A stretch of 64,000 nucleotides of DNA, taken from assembly GCA_044463125.1 (NCBI GenBank), contig JBIQMS010000019.1, forward strand, positions 11,575 to 75,574, read 5' to 3'. Shown piece after piece: positions 16,454 through 25,086 of the stretch; the first letter of the stretch is position 1, and the number at the start of each line of letters is the position of its first letter. Source of the DNA: CAYMZZ01 sp044463125 (GTDB lineage: Bacteria; Bacteroidota; Bacteroidia; Chitinophagales; Chitinophagaceae). Below the pieces are notes generated by a model, which saw nothing but the letters and a program-made list of their open reading frames with translations, did not search any database and was not told the origin of the DNA. Both the position numbers and the translations under genes were made by a program.

Positions 16454-16663
16454 ATGAAAATATACATGGTAGTAGAGAGGACGAAAACGGGCTATTCTGC
16501 CTATGCAACCAATTGTTTATACTACAGGAAAGTCAATGGAAGAGCTTAAAAGAAATATTCATGAAGCGCTCAATTTGTATTTTGAAACGATAAATCATAA
16601 AAAAAGGGCTGCCATTAAAGCAGCCCTTTTTCCACCCCCTTCAGGGGGCATTAATTCTTTCTA
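16454..16663 (+). pseudogene. HicB-like antitoxin relic, frameshifted
   Basis: After a good ribosome site (AAGGAGGA at 16443-16450), an ATG at 16454 starts MKIYMVVERTKTGYSAYATN, a typical HicB N-terminus. The frame then runs to an early stop after VNGRA. In another frame the sequence continues as VYTTGKSMEELKRNIHEALN then LYFETINHKK, the expected rest of a HicB domain, so a small indel near 16510-16515 has broken it. HicB proteins neutralise the HicA mRNA interferase; no hicA is seen nearby. Confidence 0.7.
16601..16631. terminator. Two-way terminator between the hicB relic and the ABC permease
   Basis: AAAAAGGGCTGC (16601-16612) and GCAGCCCTTTTT (16620-16631) form a 12-bp stem with A and T runs on either side. 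It serves mainly the minus-strand permease, whose stop is at 16651. Confidence 0.8.
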
Positions 16664-17934
16664 AACGCCCACTTCAGCATTTCTTTCCAACTGGGCTTTT
16701 TGCCATACATCAGGATACCTGTGCGATAAATTTTGCCGGCAAACCAGGTGGTGAGCATAAAGCCTCCGATCAGGCTGGCCATGGATAGGCCCAGTTGCCA
16801 CCAGGGCACGGTGCCGGGTACGCCAAAGGGTATGCGCGCCATCATAATGATGGGGGAGCTGAAGGGGATTATACTTCCCCAAACCGCGATGGGTCCGGTG
16901 GGATCCTTCATGGCGGCCGACATCATGGCCAGTGAAATGATCACCAGCATGGTGATAGGAAAGCTAAGCGATTGTACTTCCTGCACGCCCTCATTTACCG
17001 CGCTGCCTATGGCTGCATACAACGATGAATAGAAGAAGAAACCACCCAGCAGATAAAAGCCAAAGCAGAACAGGATCAGGGGCAGGTTGATGCTCGTGAA
17101 CATTTGCTGCACGCCACCAACCATGGAAGCCATGGTATCGTTGCTGCCGGCTGATGATTTAGTAACATTATAGATGATAAATACAAAAAGTATCCAGAGT
17201 ATAAATTGCGTAAGGGCGACCATGCCTATACCGATAATCTTACCCAACATCAATTGGAAGGGTTTCACGGACGACACCACTACTTCTGCTATACGGTTGG
17301 TCTTTTCTTCCATCACGCCCAGCATCACCTGGGAACCATAAATGAGCAGGATGAAGTAGATCAGGAATCCGGCAACATAACCGATGCCGGTAGCTGTACC
17401 GGAGTCGGCCGATACTTCATTCAGGTCGCGGGGGTTCAGGTTGATCTGGCTTTTCTGCAGAATTTCTTTCTTGCTTTCGTCGATGCCCAACTTTTCATTC
17501 TTGATATTGCTCCAGATCGCGTTCAGTTTATTCTTTACCGGTGCCACTCCTTCGATGCCAAATGTGCGGCTGGTATAAATCGGCAATCCCTCGGGCGCCC
17601 CTTTCTCCCAGCTCAGGGTAGCGGGTATCACTACAAAGCCATCATAGCCCCATTCCTTAAAGCGGTTGCGCACCGTATCCGGATGATCGCCCACCAGGGT
17701 GAGTGTGGTGCTGCTGTCGCGCAGGTTCTCCCGCTCTATCATGCCTTTGTCGAAAAAGCCCGAGGAATCAATGACCGCGATATTGAGCCGGGATTCGGAT
17801 TTGGCAGCGATATAAGTGGTACCAAAAATCAACCCAAGGTATAAAAGCGGAAACAGCAAAGTGCCGATGATAAATGTACGCTTGCGTACCCGGGTCAGGT
17901 ATTCACGCTTGATGATGAGGAATGTCTTATTCAT
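16651..17934 (-). CDS. ABC-2 type exporter permease (NatB-like)
   Basis: This 427-residue membrane protein has an N-terminal membrane segment (RKRTFIIGTLLFPLLYLGLI), a large extracytoplasmic domain (about residues 45-190), and five or six further membrane segments from about 190. The pattern fits the NatB/YhaP group of ABC-2 permeases. GYVAGFLIYFILLIYGSQVM then EEKTNRIAEVVVSSVKPFQL is the characteristic EEK region. It is encoded just after its ATPase (58 bp gap) and the two should form an efflux transporter. The substrate is unknown; Na+ or peptides are suggested by family members. Confidence 0.9.
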   Translation of the reverse strand: MNKTFLIIKREYLTRVRKRTFIIGTLLFPLLYLGLIFGTTYIAAKSESRLNIAVIDSSGFFDKGMIERENLRDSSTTLTLVGDHPDTVRNRFKEWGYDGFVVIPATLSWEKGAPEGLPIYTSRTFGIEGVAPVKNKLNAIWSNIKNEKLGIDESKKEILQKSQINLNPRDLNEVSADSGTATGIGYVAGFLIYFILLIYGSQVMLGVMEEKTNRIAEVVVSSVKPFQLMLGKIIGIGMVALTQFILWILFVFIIYNVTKSSAGSNDTMASMVGGVQQMFTSINLPLILFCFGFYLLGGFFFYSSLYAAIGSAVNEGVQEVQSLSFPITMLVIISLAMMSAAMKDPTGPIAVWGSIIPFSSPIIMMARIPFGVPGTVPWWQLGLSMASLIGGFMLTTWFAGKIYRTGILMYGKKPSWKEMLKWAFRKN

Positions 17935-17992
17935 GTTTTGGCGATTGTAGGAGAACGAAGGAATAGGTTTTGCTTACTTGTTTTTTTCGACA

Positions 17993-18922
17993 TCAGGCGG
18001 TAAACTGCCGGGCTGCCGGTGTACCTTCTACCAGGCGAATGAAAATATCATTCAGTGAAGGCAATATCTCATTGAAAGCGGAGATTTTGAGCCCTTTGCT
18101 GATGAAGTATTGCAACACATCGTTATTGGTATAGCCGGGATCCATCTTGATCACCACCTGCTGCTCACCCTTCTGTACCACTTCAAACAGATGAATGGCG
18201 AGGTGTTCGGCGAGCAAGGGGTTGTCGAATTCCACACGGTATAGATGCTCTTTAAAATCATGCTTCACCTGGCGCACGGTTCCATCCAGTATTTTTTGTC
18301 CCTTATTCACCAGCGCAATATGATCGCAGATTTCTTCTACCTGTTCCATACGGTGCGTACTGAAGATGATAGTAGCTCCTTTTTGCGCCAGATTATATAT
18401 CTCATCTTTGATCAGGTTGGCGTTTACCGGATCCAGGCCGCTAAAAGGTTCGTCGAGGATGATGAGTTTGGGTTCGTGCAAAATGGTGGTCACAAACTGC
18501 AGCTTCTGGCTCATGCCTTTGGAAAGGTCCTCCACTTTCTTATTCCACCAGCTATCCATATCAAAGCGGGTAAACCATTCCTTGATCTTTCGTTGGGCAT
18601 CCATTTTCTTCAAGCCCTTCAGTTGCGCCAGGTACAGGGCCTGCTCGCCAATCTTCATTTTCTTATATAAACCCCTTTCTTCGGGCATGTAACCGATCTT
18701 GCCAATATCCTTCACAGGGTCAAATCTTTTTCCATCCAGATAGATTTCGCCCGAGTCGGGATAAAATATACCGGTGATCATCCGGATAAGGGTGGTTTTG
18801 CCGGCGCCATTGGGTCCCAGCAGTCCAAAGATCTGTCCGGGCTCAATGCTGAGGCTGATATCATCAACGGCTTTTTGGGTAGCAAAACTTTTTTTCAGGT
18901 TGCGAAGTTCCAGTATCGGCAT
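17993..18922 (-). CDS. ABC transporter ATP-binding protein (NatA-like)
   Basis: This is a 309-residue ATPase subunit. Walker A is GPNGAGKTTL (about residues 36-45), the ABC signature is LSKGMSQKLQF (an SKGM variant), and Walker B is LIILDEPFSGLDP. The switch His is in FSTHRMEQ. A C-terminal DUF4162 domain (from about 225) is typical of ATPases paired with NatB permeases. It is the first gene of a two-gene operon with the permease downstream at 16651-17934. Confidence 0.93.
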   Translation of the reverse strand: MPILELRNLKKSFATQKAVDDISLSIEPGQIFGLLGPNGAGKTTLIRMITGIFYPDSGEIYLDGKRFDPVKDIGKIGYMPEERGLYKKMKIGEQALYLAQLKGLKKMDAQRKIKEWFTRFDMDSWWNKKVEDLSKGMSQKLQFVTTILHEPKLIILDEPFSGLDPVNANLIKDEIYNLAQKGATIIFSTHRMEQVEEICDHIALVNKGQKILDGTVRQVKHDFKEHLYRVEFDNPLLAEHLAIHLFEVVQKGEQQVVIKMDPGYTNNDVLQYFISKGLKISAFNEILPSLNDIFIRLVEGTPAARQFTA

Positions 18923-19021
18923 AGTGATGGTTTGAGAGGCAAAAATAGCTTTTCGAAAAAATTAGGGCGGATTATTCGGTGAACCGTTTGAATAAGGGCG
19001 TAAACTGCACCGGCACGGGAT

Positions 19022-20608
19022 CTATTGTCCCCATTCTCCAATGATCTGCGCGGCAATTCTTTCACCGTCCATGGCCGCGCTCACAATGCCACCGGCATAA
19101 CCTGCACCTTCCGCGCAGGGGTACAGATTGACCACCTGTGGGTGATGCAGTTGCGCTGTCCGGGGAATTCGCACAGGCGAGCTGGTACGCGATTCTGTTG
19201 CCAACAACACGGCCTCATTCGTATAATAGCCCTTCATTTTTTTTCCAAACAGGGGCAATGCCGCGCGCAATGCCTTATCTACAAAATCGGGTAGCACTTC
19301 GTTCAATGCGCTGCTATTCATTCCGGGTAAATAGGAGCAATCGGGTAGGGAGGAAGAGGATTTCCGTCCAACAAAATCCACCATTCGTTGCGCTGGCGCT
19401 ACCAGCCTGCCGCCTCCGGACTGCCAGGCTTTTTCTTCCACCCGCTGCTGAAAGCGCATCAGCAGCAGGGGATCTTTTTCGTTCACACCCTTATCGCCAT
19501 TTTTATGAAGATAGCGGATGGCATCGCCCTGATCCACCGTTACTACCGTGCCGCTATTGGCAAAGGGATTATTCCTTTTGGAAGGGCTCCATCCGTTTAC
19601 TACCAATTCTCCATCGCTGGTGGAAGCCGGTGCAATAATACCGCCCGGGCACATGCAAAAAGAAAATACGCCTCTTTCCTCCACCTGCTGCACCAGGCTA
19701 TACGAAGCCGGTGGCAAATAGGGGTCGCGAATAGCACAATGGTACTGCGCCGCATCAATAATGGTTTGGGGATGTTCAATCCGTACGCCCAGGGCAAAGG
19801 GTTTCGATTCCAGTTGCAACCCCCGGTTTTGCAGCATAATAAATATATCGCGTGCCGAATGCCCGGTGGCCAGTATCAGCCGCTCGCAGGGCAACCGATC
19901 GCCATCGGCACAAATCACTTCTTTTACATGGCCATTTTGGATAACTAGGTCGGTTATTTTTTTCTGAAAATGAATCTCCCCTCCGCAAGCCAGTATCTGT
20001 TCCCGCATGGCCGTAATGATATGCGGCAGTTTATTGGTGCCGATATGGGGGTGGGCATCTATGGCAATTGCTTCCGCTGCACCGAATTGAATAAAAAGTT
20101 GAAGAATTCTTTGCACATCGCCGCGCTTGGAACTTCGGGTATAAAGTTTACCGTCGCTATAGGTACCTGCCCCTCCTTCGCCAAAGCAATAATTGCTTTC
20201 CGGGTTCACATGACCTTCGCGGGTAATCACGGCCAGGTCGCGACGACGTGCACGCACATCGCGGCCGCGCTCCAGGATCACCGGCTTAATTCCGGCTTCC
20301 AGTAATTTAAGGGCCGCAAAAATTCCGGCCGGACCCGCGCCGGCAATCAATACCTGCCGGGGCGACTGCGACACATCTTTGAAATGAAACTTCGGTTTAT
20401 TGACGGGTTGAAAAATTTCATTGAATGCAACAAGAAGGGTGAGTTGCATTACCGGTTGTTTGCCACGGGCATCAATGGATCGTTTCAGGATTTGAAATCC
20501 CGTTATATCCCGTAATGGCCTTGCTTCATGGGAAGCAATCAGCTCCTTGATCAATTGTTCGTTAGCGGCCTCGGATGGCAGCACACGAAGCACCAATTTT
20601 TTTTGCAT
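19022..20608 (-). CDS. FAD-dependent oxidoreductase of the COG2509 type
   Basis: This 528-residue flavoprotein has a dinucleotide-binding motif VLIAGAGPAGIFAALKLLEA at about residues 88-107 and YCFGEGGAGTYSDGKLYTRS at about 142-161. A C-terminal FAD motif, NLYPCAEGAGYAGGIVSAAM, closes the fold. The family is widespread and annotated as an uncharacterised FAD-dependent dehydrogenase; the physiological substrate is unknown. It is divergent from dnaA and shares the 490-bp gap upstream of it. Confidence 0.88.
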   Translation of the reverse strand: MQKKLVLRVLPSEAANEQLIKELIASHEARPLRDITGFQILKRSIDARGKQPVMQLTLLVAFNEIFQPVNKPKFHFKDVSQSPRQVLIAGAGPAGIFAALKLLEAGIKPVILERGRDVRARRRDLAVITREGHVNPESNYCFGEGGAGTYSDGKLYTRSSKRGDVQRILQLFIQFGAAEAIAIDAHPHIGTNKLPHIITAMREQILACGGEIHFQKKITDLVIQNGHVKEVICADGDRLPCERLILATGHSARDIFIMLQNRGLQLESKPFALGVRIEHPQTIIDAAQYHCAIRDPYLPPASYSLVQQVEERGVFSFCMCPGGIIAPASTSDGELVVNGWSPSKRNNPFANSGTVVTVDQGDAIRYLHKNGDKGVNEKDPLLLMRFQQRVEEKAWQSGGGRLVAPAQRMVDFVGRKSSSSLPDCSYLPGMNSSALNEVLPDFVDKALRAALPLFGKKMKGYYTNEAVLLATESRTSSPVRIPRTAQLHHPQVVNLYPCAEGAGYAGGIVSAAMDGERIAAQIIGEWGQ

Positions 20609-20827
20609 GGCAGGTATTTATCCTGAAAAGAAAAAAATAGCGCCGGGAAGATAAGCCTTTCAGAATTTTTCTTGCAGCATAAGCAATTTATTTATACCTT
20701 GACCCTGCTTCTCCAATCCCTTGTAAAATCACCTGGAACTGCTTAAATGTCCTGCGTTTTTTTACAAAGGATTTTTTATTTCAGGGCTCATTCTTCCTGC
20801 TTATTCGGATAACTTTTTGGAAACGAA

Positions 20828-20932
20828 TTGGGATCGAGTCCCAAATTCCGGCGCGGAATCTATTGATTTTTTTTCCGCCGGCGGAAAAAAAATTGCGCTT
20901 TTGGTAAAGGCCAAAATGACAATTTTTTTTTT
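20828..20932 (+). promoter_or_regulatory. Array of four hairpins upstream of dnaA, two mutually exclusive
   Basis: The gap 20609-21099 has no gene. It holds TTGGGA-TCGAG-TCCCAA (20828-20844), ATTCCG-GCG-CGGAAT (20845-20859), and a 26-bp perfect palindrome with T8/A8 ends around CCGCC-GGCGG (20867-20892). A fourth structure (20885-20932) pairs AAAAAAAATTG with CAATTTTTTTT around TTTTGG-taaagg-CCAAAA and ends in a T-run. The third and fourth share the A8 run and cannot form together. This could be an attenuator-like switch for dnaA or an unwinding region. No DnaA box was found here. Confidence 0.55.
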
Positions 20933-21099
20933 GCGGGGAGAAGTAAAATTTTGGAGGAATAAAAATTTTTTTTTGATTGAACATTTGATGATATTCGCCG
21001 TCCTGTCCAAATTTTTTTATTGACATTGTGTGAAGAATTTTTGAGGACAAATTTTCAGAGGAATATAATTTACGCTATATATAAACTGCTTCCTAACTG

Positions 21100-22533
21100 A
21101 TGGAGAAGAACGCTGAAAAAGTCTGGTCCAATTGCTTAAAGATCATCAAGGATATTGTTGAATGGCAGCATTTCAAAACATGGTTTGAGCCAATCAGTCC
21201 CGTATCACTAAAGAATAACGTTTTGGTGATTCAGGTTCCCAGCCAGTTCTTTTTTGAGTACCTCGAGGAGCATTACGTAAATTTATTGGCAAAGACTTTG
21301 AAGAGAGAATTGGGAAAAGAGGCCCGGCTGGAATACCGCATCATGGTGGATAGTGGCAACAACAAGAGTAAGCCGCTCACCATGGATGTAAGGGGTCAGG
21401 GGTATAAAACTTTTTCAAACAACGAAATGGACTTTCCGCTCATCATAAACAATCCCGTTAAGAATCCTTTTGTGATTCCGGGTTTGAAGAAGATGCAGAT
21501 TGATCCGCAGTTGAATCATACTTATACCTTCGATGCTTTTATTGAAGGTGATTGCAATCGTGTGGCACGCCGTGCCGGTAAAACGGTGGCGGAAAAACCA
21601 GGCGCCAATTCATTTAACCCCCTCGTAATTTATGGTGGGGTAGGCCTCGGCAAAACGCACCTGGCCCAGGCCATCGGCAACGAAGTAAAAAGGCTCCATC
21701 CCAACAAGGTGGTGCTTTACGTGAGCTCGGAGAAATTTATCAACCAGTTCATGGACCACAGCCGCAACAATGCCATTAACGATTTTATCCATTTCTATCA
21801 ATTGATTGATGTACTGATCATCGATGATGTGCAGTTTTTCGCCAAGGCCGAAAAATCGCAGGACGCCTTCTTCGCCATCTTCAATCACCTCCACCAGTCG
21901 CATAAGCAATTGGTGCTCACCTCCGACAAGTCGCCCAAAGACCTGGATGGGGTACAGGAGCGCCTGTTGAGTCGTTTCCGTTGGGGACTCAGCGCCGATT
22001 TGCAGATTCCGGATTACGATACCCGTATCGATATCCTGGAAAAGAAGATGAAGAACGATGGCCTTGAAATGCCCCGCGAAGTGGTGAAGTACATTGCCTA
22101 TAATATCAATAGCAATGTGCGGGAACTGGAAGGCGCACTGATATCACTGTTGGCACAATCTTCGCTTAACCGTAGGGAAATAGACCTTGATTTGGCGAAG
22201 AAAGTGCTCCGCAATTTTGTAAAGTCTTCCAGCAAGGAGATTACTATCGATACCATTCAGCGTATGGTATGCGAGTACTTCGACGTGTCGTACGATAAGT
22301 TGTTGCAAAAGACAAGAAAGCGCGAAATCGTTCAGGCCCGCCAGATCACCATGTACCTCGCCAAGGCCTTTACCAAAAACTCCCTGAAAACGATCGGTGA
22401 GCATTTTGGCGGCCGAGATCATACCACGGTGATTCATTCCTGCCAAACGGTAAAGGATCTGATGGATACCGATTCTATTTTCCGCGAAAACGTATTGGAA
22501 CTGCAACAGAAAGTGCAGTTGGCCGCCATGTAA
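21100..22533 (+). CDS. dnaA: Chromosomal replication initiator DnaA
   Basis: DnaA binds the origin and opens it for replication. The 477-residue protein has domain I at 1 to about 80 (VWSNCLKIIKDIVEWQHFKT WF region), a linker, the AAA+ domain with Walker A GGVGLGKTHL at about 177-186 and Walker B VLIIDDVQFFAK near 240, and a C-terminal DNA-binding domain with GGRDHTTVIHSC. The length is normal. A structured AT-rich region lies upstream; no gene for DnaN or RpmH is adjacent, so dnaA lies outside the classic context. Confidence 0.97.
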   Translation: MEKNAEKVWSNCLKIIKDIVEWQHFKTWFEPISPVSLKNNVLVIQVPSQFFFEYLEEHYVNLLAKTLKRELGKEARLEYRIMVDSGNNKSKPLTMDVRGQGYKTFSNNEMDFPLIINNPVKNPFVIPGLKKMQIDPQLNHTYTFDAFIEGDCNRVARRAGKTVAEKPGANSFNPLVIYGGVGLGKTHLAQAIGNEVKRLHPNKVVLYVSSEKFINQFMDHSRNNAINDFIHFYQLIDVLIIDDVQFFAKAEKSQDAFFAIFNHLHQSHKQLVLTSDKSPKDLDGVQERLLSRFRWGLSADLQIPDYDTRIDILEKKMKNDGLEMPREVVKYIAYNINSNVRELEGALISLLAQSSLNRREIDLDLAKKVLRNFVKSSSKEITIDTIQRMVCEYFDVSYDKLLQKTRKREIVQARQITMYLAKAFTKNSLKTIGEHFGGRDHTTVIHSCQTVKDLMDTDSIFRENVLELQQKVQLAAM

Positions 22534-22623
22534 GCCCGGGCGGCTTGTTGTTGCGGACAATAGTGTTAATACTCATTTTCAGCAAAACCAACTTAAAAGG
22601 CAGGCGCCAACCCACCCATCGGA

Positions 22624-23733
22624 ATGCCACAGTCATACAGCCAGTTCAAAGCCACCTGGGCCATCATTCGGGCGAGTTTCAAAGCCATCCTGGGGCAGCC
22701 GGCTTCGGTTTTTTTCAGTTTACTTTTTCCCATCATTTTTATCCTGATTTTTGGCGCTTTCGGCAATGGGCGGGACACCAGTTTTACGGTTTCAATAGAA
22801 CAGGATTCTGATACGGCCAACATGTTTTTTGGCGCACTAAAGGATCATCCGGCCGTAAAGATGCGCTATTATTATAGTCCCCAGAAAATGGATGCCGAGC
22901 TCAACAAGGGGCAACTTACGGCTATCCTGGGCATCTATAAAACTGATACGGCCAATATGGGCCCTGAGTACAGGGTTACGGTGCGCAGCAGTTCGGCCAG
23001 CGGTAATACTTTGCCTATATTACTGCATGAGCTGGACTATCTCAAACTTCGCTATGAGGCGGAAAAGAACCCCAACCGGGTGGAAAGAATTCACCTGGAT
23101 GATCCTGTTATTTCCGAAGGAAAAAAATACCGGCAGATCGATTTTATCCTGCCCGGTCAGGTGGGCTTCTCCATTTTGTTTGCCACCCTTTTCGGTGTGG
23201 CTTTCACTTTCTACACGCTCAGGGAACAATTGGTGCTGAAACGTTTTTATGCATCTCCCGTGCGCCGGATCAATGTGCTGATAGGCATTGGCATCAGCCG
23301 CCTCGCTTTTCAATTGCTGAACGTGATTGTGCTGATTCTTTTCGGTCATTATTTTCTCGACTTTACGCTGCAGCGGGGCTTTATTACGTTTTTGGAGATG
23401 GTCCTGTTTTCGGTGATCATGCTCTTTTTCCTGATGGGGGTGGGGCTGATCTTCAGCAGCGTGGTAAAATCAGACGCGGCCATACCCTTGCTGATAAATC
23501 TTTTTGGGTTCCCGCAGATGTTGTTGTCGGGAACATTCTTTTCCATCAATGTATTTCCGCCCTGGTTGCAGGAGATATGCTATTTTCTTCCGCTTACGCA
23601 GTTCAACGATGGCATGCGCAAGATTTCCTTTGAAGGGCTCCATATCTGGGATTGCTGGGAACAGATCGGGATACTGGGTATCTGGACGGCCATTACCTAT
23701 ATCATCCTGGTAAGGGTGATCAAGTGGGAATAA
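22624..23733 (+). CDS. ABC-2 type transporter permease
   Basis: This 369-residue membrane protein has an N-terminal segment (ASVFFSLLFPIIFILIFGAF, about residues 27-46), an extracytoplasmic domain, and five more segments from about 170. LPGQVGFSILFATLFGVAFT then LREQLVLKRFYASPV is the typical ABC-2/DrrB signature region, with the EQ-L-R-Y pattern. No ATPase gene is next to it, unlike the NatAB pair at 16.6-18.9 kb, so its partner must be elsewhere. The substrate is unknown. Confidence 0.88.
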   Translation: MPQSYSQFKATWAIIRASFKAILGQPASVFFSLLFPIIFILIFGAFGNGRDTSFTVSIEQDSDTANMFFGALKDHPAVKMRYYYSPQKMDAELNKGQLTAILGIYKTDTANMGPEYRVTVRSSSASGNTLPILLHELDYLKLRYEAEKNPNRVERIHLDDPVISEGKKYRQIDFILPGQVGFSILFATLFGVAFTFYTLREQLVLKRFYASPVRRINVLIGIGISRLAFQLLNVIVLILFGHYFLDFTLQRGFITFLEMVLFSVIMLFFLMGVGLIFSSVVKSDAAIPLLINLFGFPQMLLSGTFFSINVFPPWLQEICYFLPLTQFNDGMRKISFEGLHIWDCWEQIGILGIWTAITYIILVRVIKWE

Positions 23734-23753
23734 AGGGCTGTGCCCATTTGTCT

Positions 23754-23761
23754 TAACTTTG
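23754..23761 (+). promoter_or_regulatory. -7 element TAACTTTG before the SRPBCC gene
   Basis: TAACTTTG lies 4 bp before the ATG at 23766, identical to the element before bamD. No -33 TTTG is at the proper distance. If used, the mRNA would be leaderless or nearly so. Confidence 0.4.
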
Positions 23762-23765
23762 CGCC

Positions 23766-24302
23766 ATGCGCATCATTCAGTGGTTACGCCTGCTCATCGG
23801 CAGTTTTTTGGTACTGTTCCTGCTCATTTTTCTTATATCCCTTTTCTTTCCCTCCAGGGTAAGGGTTTCCCGCGCCATGAACGTGAAAGCATCCGCCTCA
23901 GCCATGCTCGGGCCGGTCGGTGATATGCGCCGATGGGCGGAATGGAACCCCTTTCTCGATTCGGTGGATCACAAGAGTATTCGCTATGAAGGCGCGGATG
24001 GCCAATGGCCGGAGAAAATGGTATTGAACGAGATAACGGTGAGCTGGCTGAAAAAGGACTCTTCGGAATGGATAGCGGAAATGAAGGGAATGGATGGGAA
24101 GAAGGTACTGAGTGGTTTTCAGATGATTACCCATGCCGGCAGCGATAGCAGTACCGTTCAATGGTATATGGACTTTCACACCGGCTGGCTTCCCTGGCAA
24201 AAGTTTGGCGGCCTGCTGATCGAAAAGTCCTATGGCCCCCGCCTGGAGCAGGGACTGATGCGGCTCCGGCAATCCATTTATCGCGACCAGTCATCCCATT
24301 GA
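23766..24302 (+). CDS. SRPBCC-superfamily protein with an N-terminal membrane anchor
   Basis: This 178-residue protein has one membrane segment (LLIGSFLVLFLLIFLISLFF, about residues 9-28) and then a START/SRPBCC-like domain. RVSRAMNVKASASAMLGPVG, RRWAEWNPFLDSVD and TVQWYMDFHTGWLPWQKFGG fit the polyketide cyclase/dehydrase group, which binds hydrophobic ligands. The last segment, LLIEKSYGPRLEQGLMRLRQ, is the usual C-terminal helix. The ligand is unknown. Confidence 0.8.
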   Translation: MRIIQWLRLLIGSFLVLFLLIFLISLFFPSRVRVSRAMNVKASASAMLGPVGDMRRWAEWNPFLDSVDHKSIRYEGADGQWPEKMVLNEITVSWLKKDSSEWIAEMKGMDGKKVLSGFQMITHAGSDSSTVQWYMDFHTGWLPWQKFGGLLIEKSYGPRLEQGLMRLRQSIYRDQSSH

Positions 24303-24371
24303 GCGAACCACTCTGCCCCGATGATCGTAATTTTGACTGCTTTTCGAAATCCTATTTTGTTAACCTAAACC

Positions 24372-24893
24372 ATGAAACGGATGAAAGCAGTATTATTTAT
24401 GGCGGTAGCCCTTACCGGCAGCCTCATCGCCTGCGGGCAAAACAATGGCGGTAAAGCCAGTCCGGCCGTAACCGTAAAAGAAACCCTCAACAGCGGCACG
24501 GAACTCACTATCAACTATGGCCAGCCTTCGGTAAAGGGTCGCACGATTGGAAAAGACCTGGAGCCCATGGAAGGAAAGATATGGCGTGCGGGTGCCAACG
24601 AGGCTACTACTTTTGAAATCAGCAAGGATGTGCGTGTACAGGGCCAGCCATTACCGGCGGGCAAATACGCCTTTTTCCTGATCGAGGACGAAAACGAGTG
24701 GACTCTTATCTTCAATAAAGAGCACAAACAGTGGGGAGCCTACAATTACAAACAAAGCGAAGACGCCCTACGCGTAAAAGCTAAAAAAGCAAAAGCCAGC
24801 CCAGCTTCGGAAAAACTCACCTATTCCATAGCCAAAGACGGAAAAGTAACGATCCTCTGGGGCGATAGGAAGGTAGAGTTTAAAGTTGATTAA
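24372..24893 (+). CDS. DUF2911 family lipoprotein
   Basis: This 173-residue protein has a lipoprotein signal (MKRMKAVLFMAVALTGSLIA, Cys next). The DUF2911 domain follows, with ELTINYGQPSVKGRTIGKDL, IWRAGANEATTFEISKDV, LPAGKYAFFLI and EWTLIFNKEHKQWGAYNYK, all typical. The family is common in Bacteroidota and has no known function. Its stop codon TAA at 24891-24893 is the first base triplet of a large heptad-repeat palindrome. Confidence 0.88.
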   Translation: MKRMKAVLFMAVALTGSLIACGQNNGGKASPAVTVKETLNSGTELTINYGQPSVKGRTIGKDLEPMEGKIWRAGANEATTFEISKDVRVQGQPLPAGKYAFFLIEDENEWTLIFNKEHKQWGAYNYKQSEDALRVKAKKAKASPASEKLTYSIAKDGKVTILWGDRKVEFKVD

Positions 24894-25052
24894 GTTTTAC
24901 GTTATACGTATTACGTAATACGTTTTTTGGTTTAAGGTTTAGAGTTTAGGGTTTAAGGTTTAGTGGTATATCACACTTCTTTAAACTTTAAACCCTCAAC
25001 TCTAAACCCAAAAACGTATTACGTAATACGTATAACGTAAAACGTTTAACGT
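24891..25052. repeat. About 160-bp palindrome of heptad repeats
   Basis: The left arm has GTTTTAC, GTTATAC, GTATTAC and GTAATAC heptamers, then GTTTTTT, GGTTTAA and GGTTTAG units. The right arm has ACTTTAAACCCTCAACTC, CCCAAAAACGTATTACGTA, then ACGTATAACGTAAAACG in the opposite sense. The architecture is the same as at 10400-10586. Here the flanking genes run in the same direction, so it is not simply a shared terminator of convergent genes. Confidence 0.88.
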
Positions 25053-25086
25053 TCCTGCAACGTTTCCCCTCTCCCCATTGTCACGC

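Noticed and set aside
20781..21050. Minus- and plus-strand short frames upstream of dnaA
   Set aside because: They are Phe/Lys-rich translations of poly-A/T hairpins, with no protein features.
20609..21099. Replication origin directly upstream of dnaA
   Set aside because: AT-rich and structured, but no TTATCCACA-type DnaA box was found, so I annotate only the hairpins.
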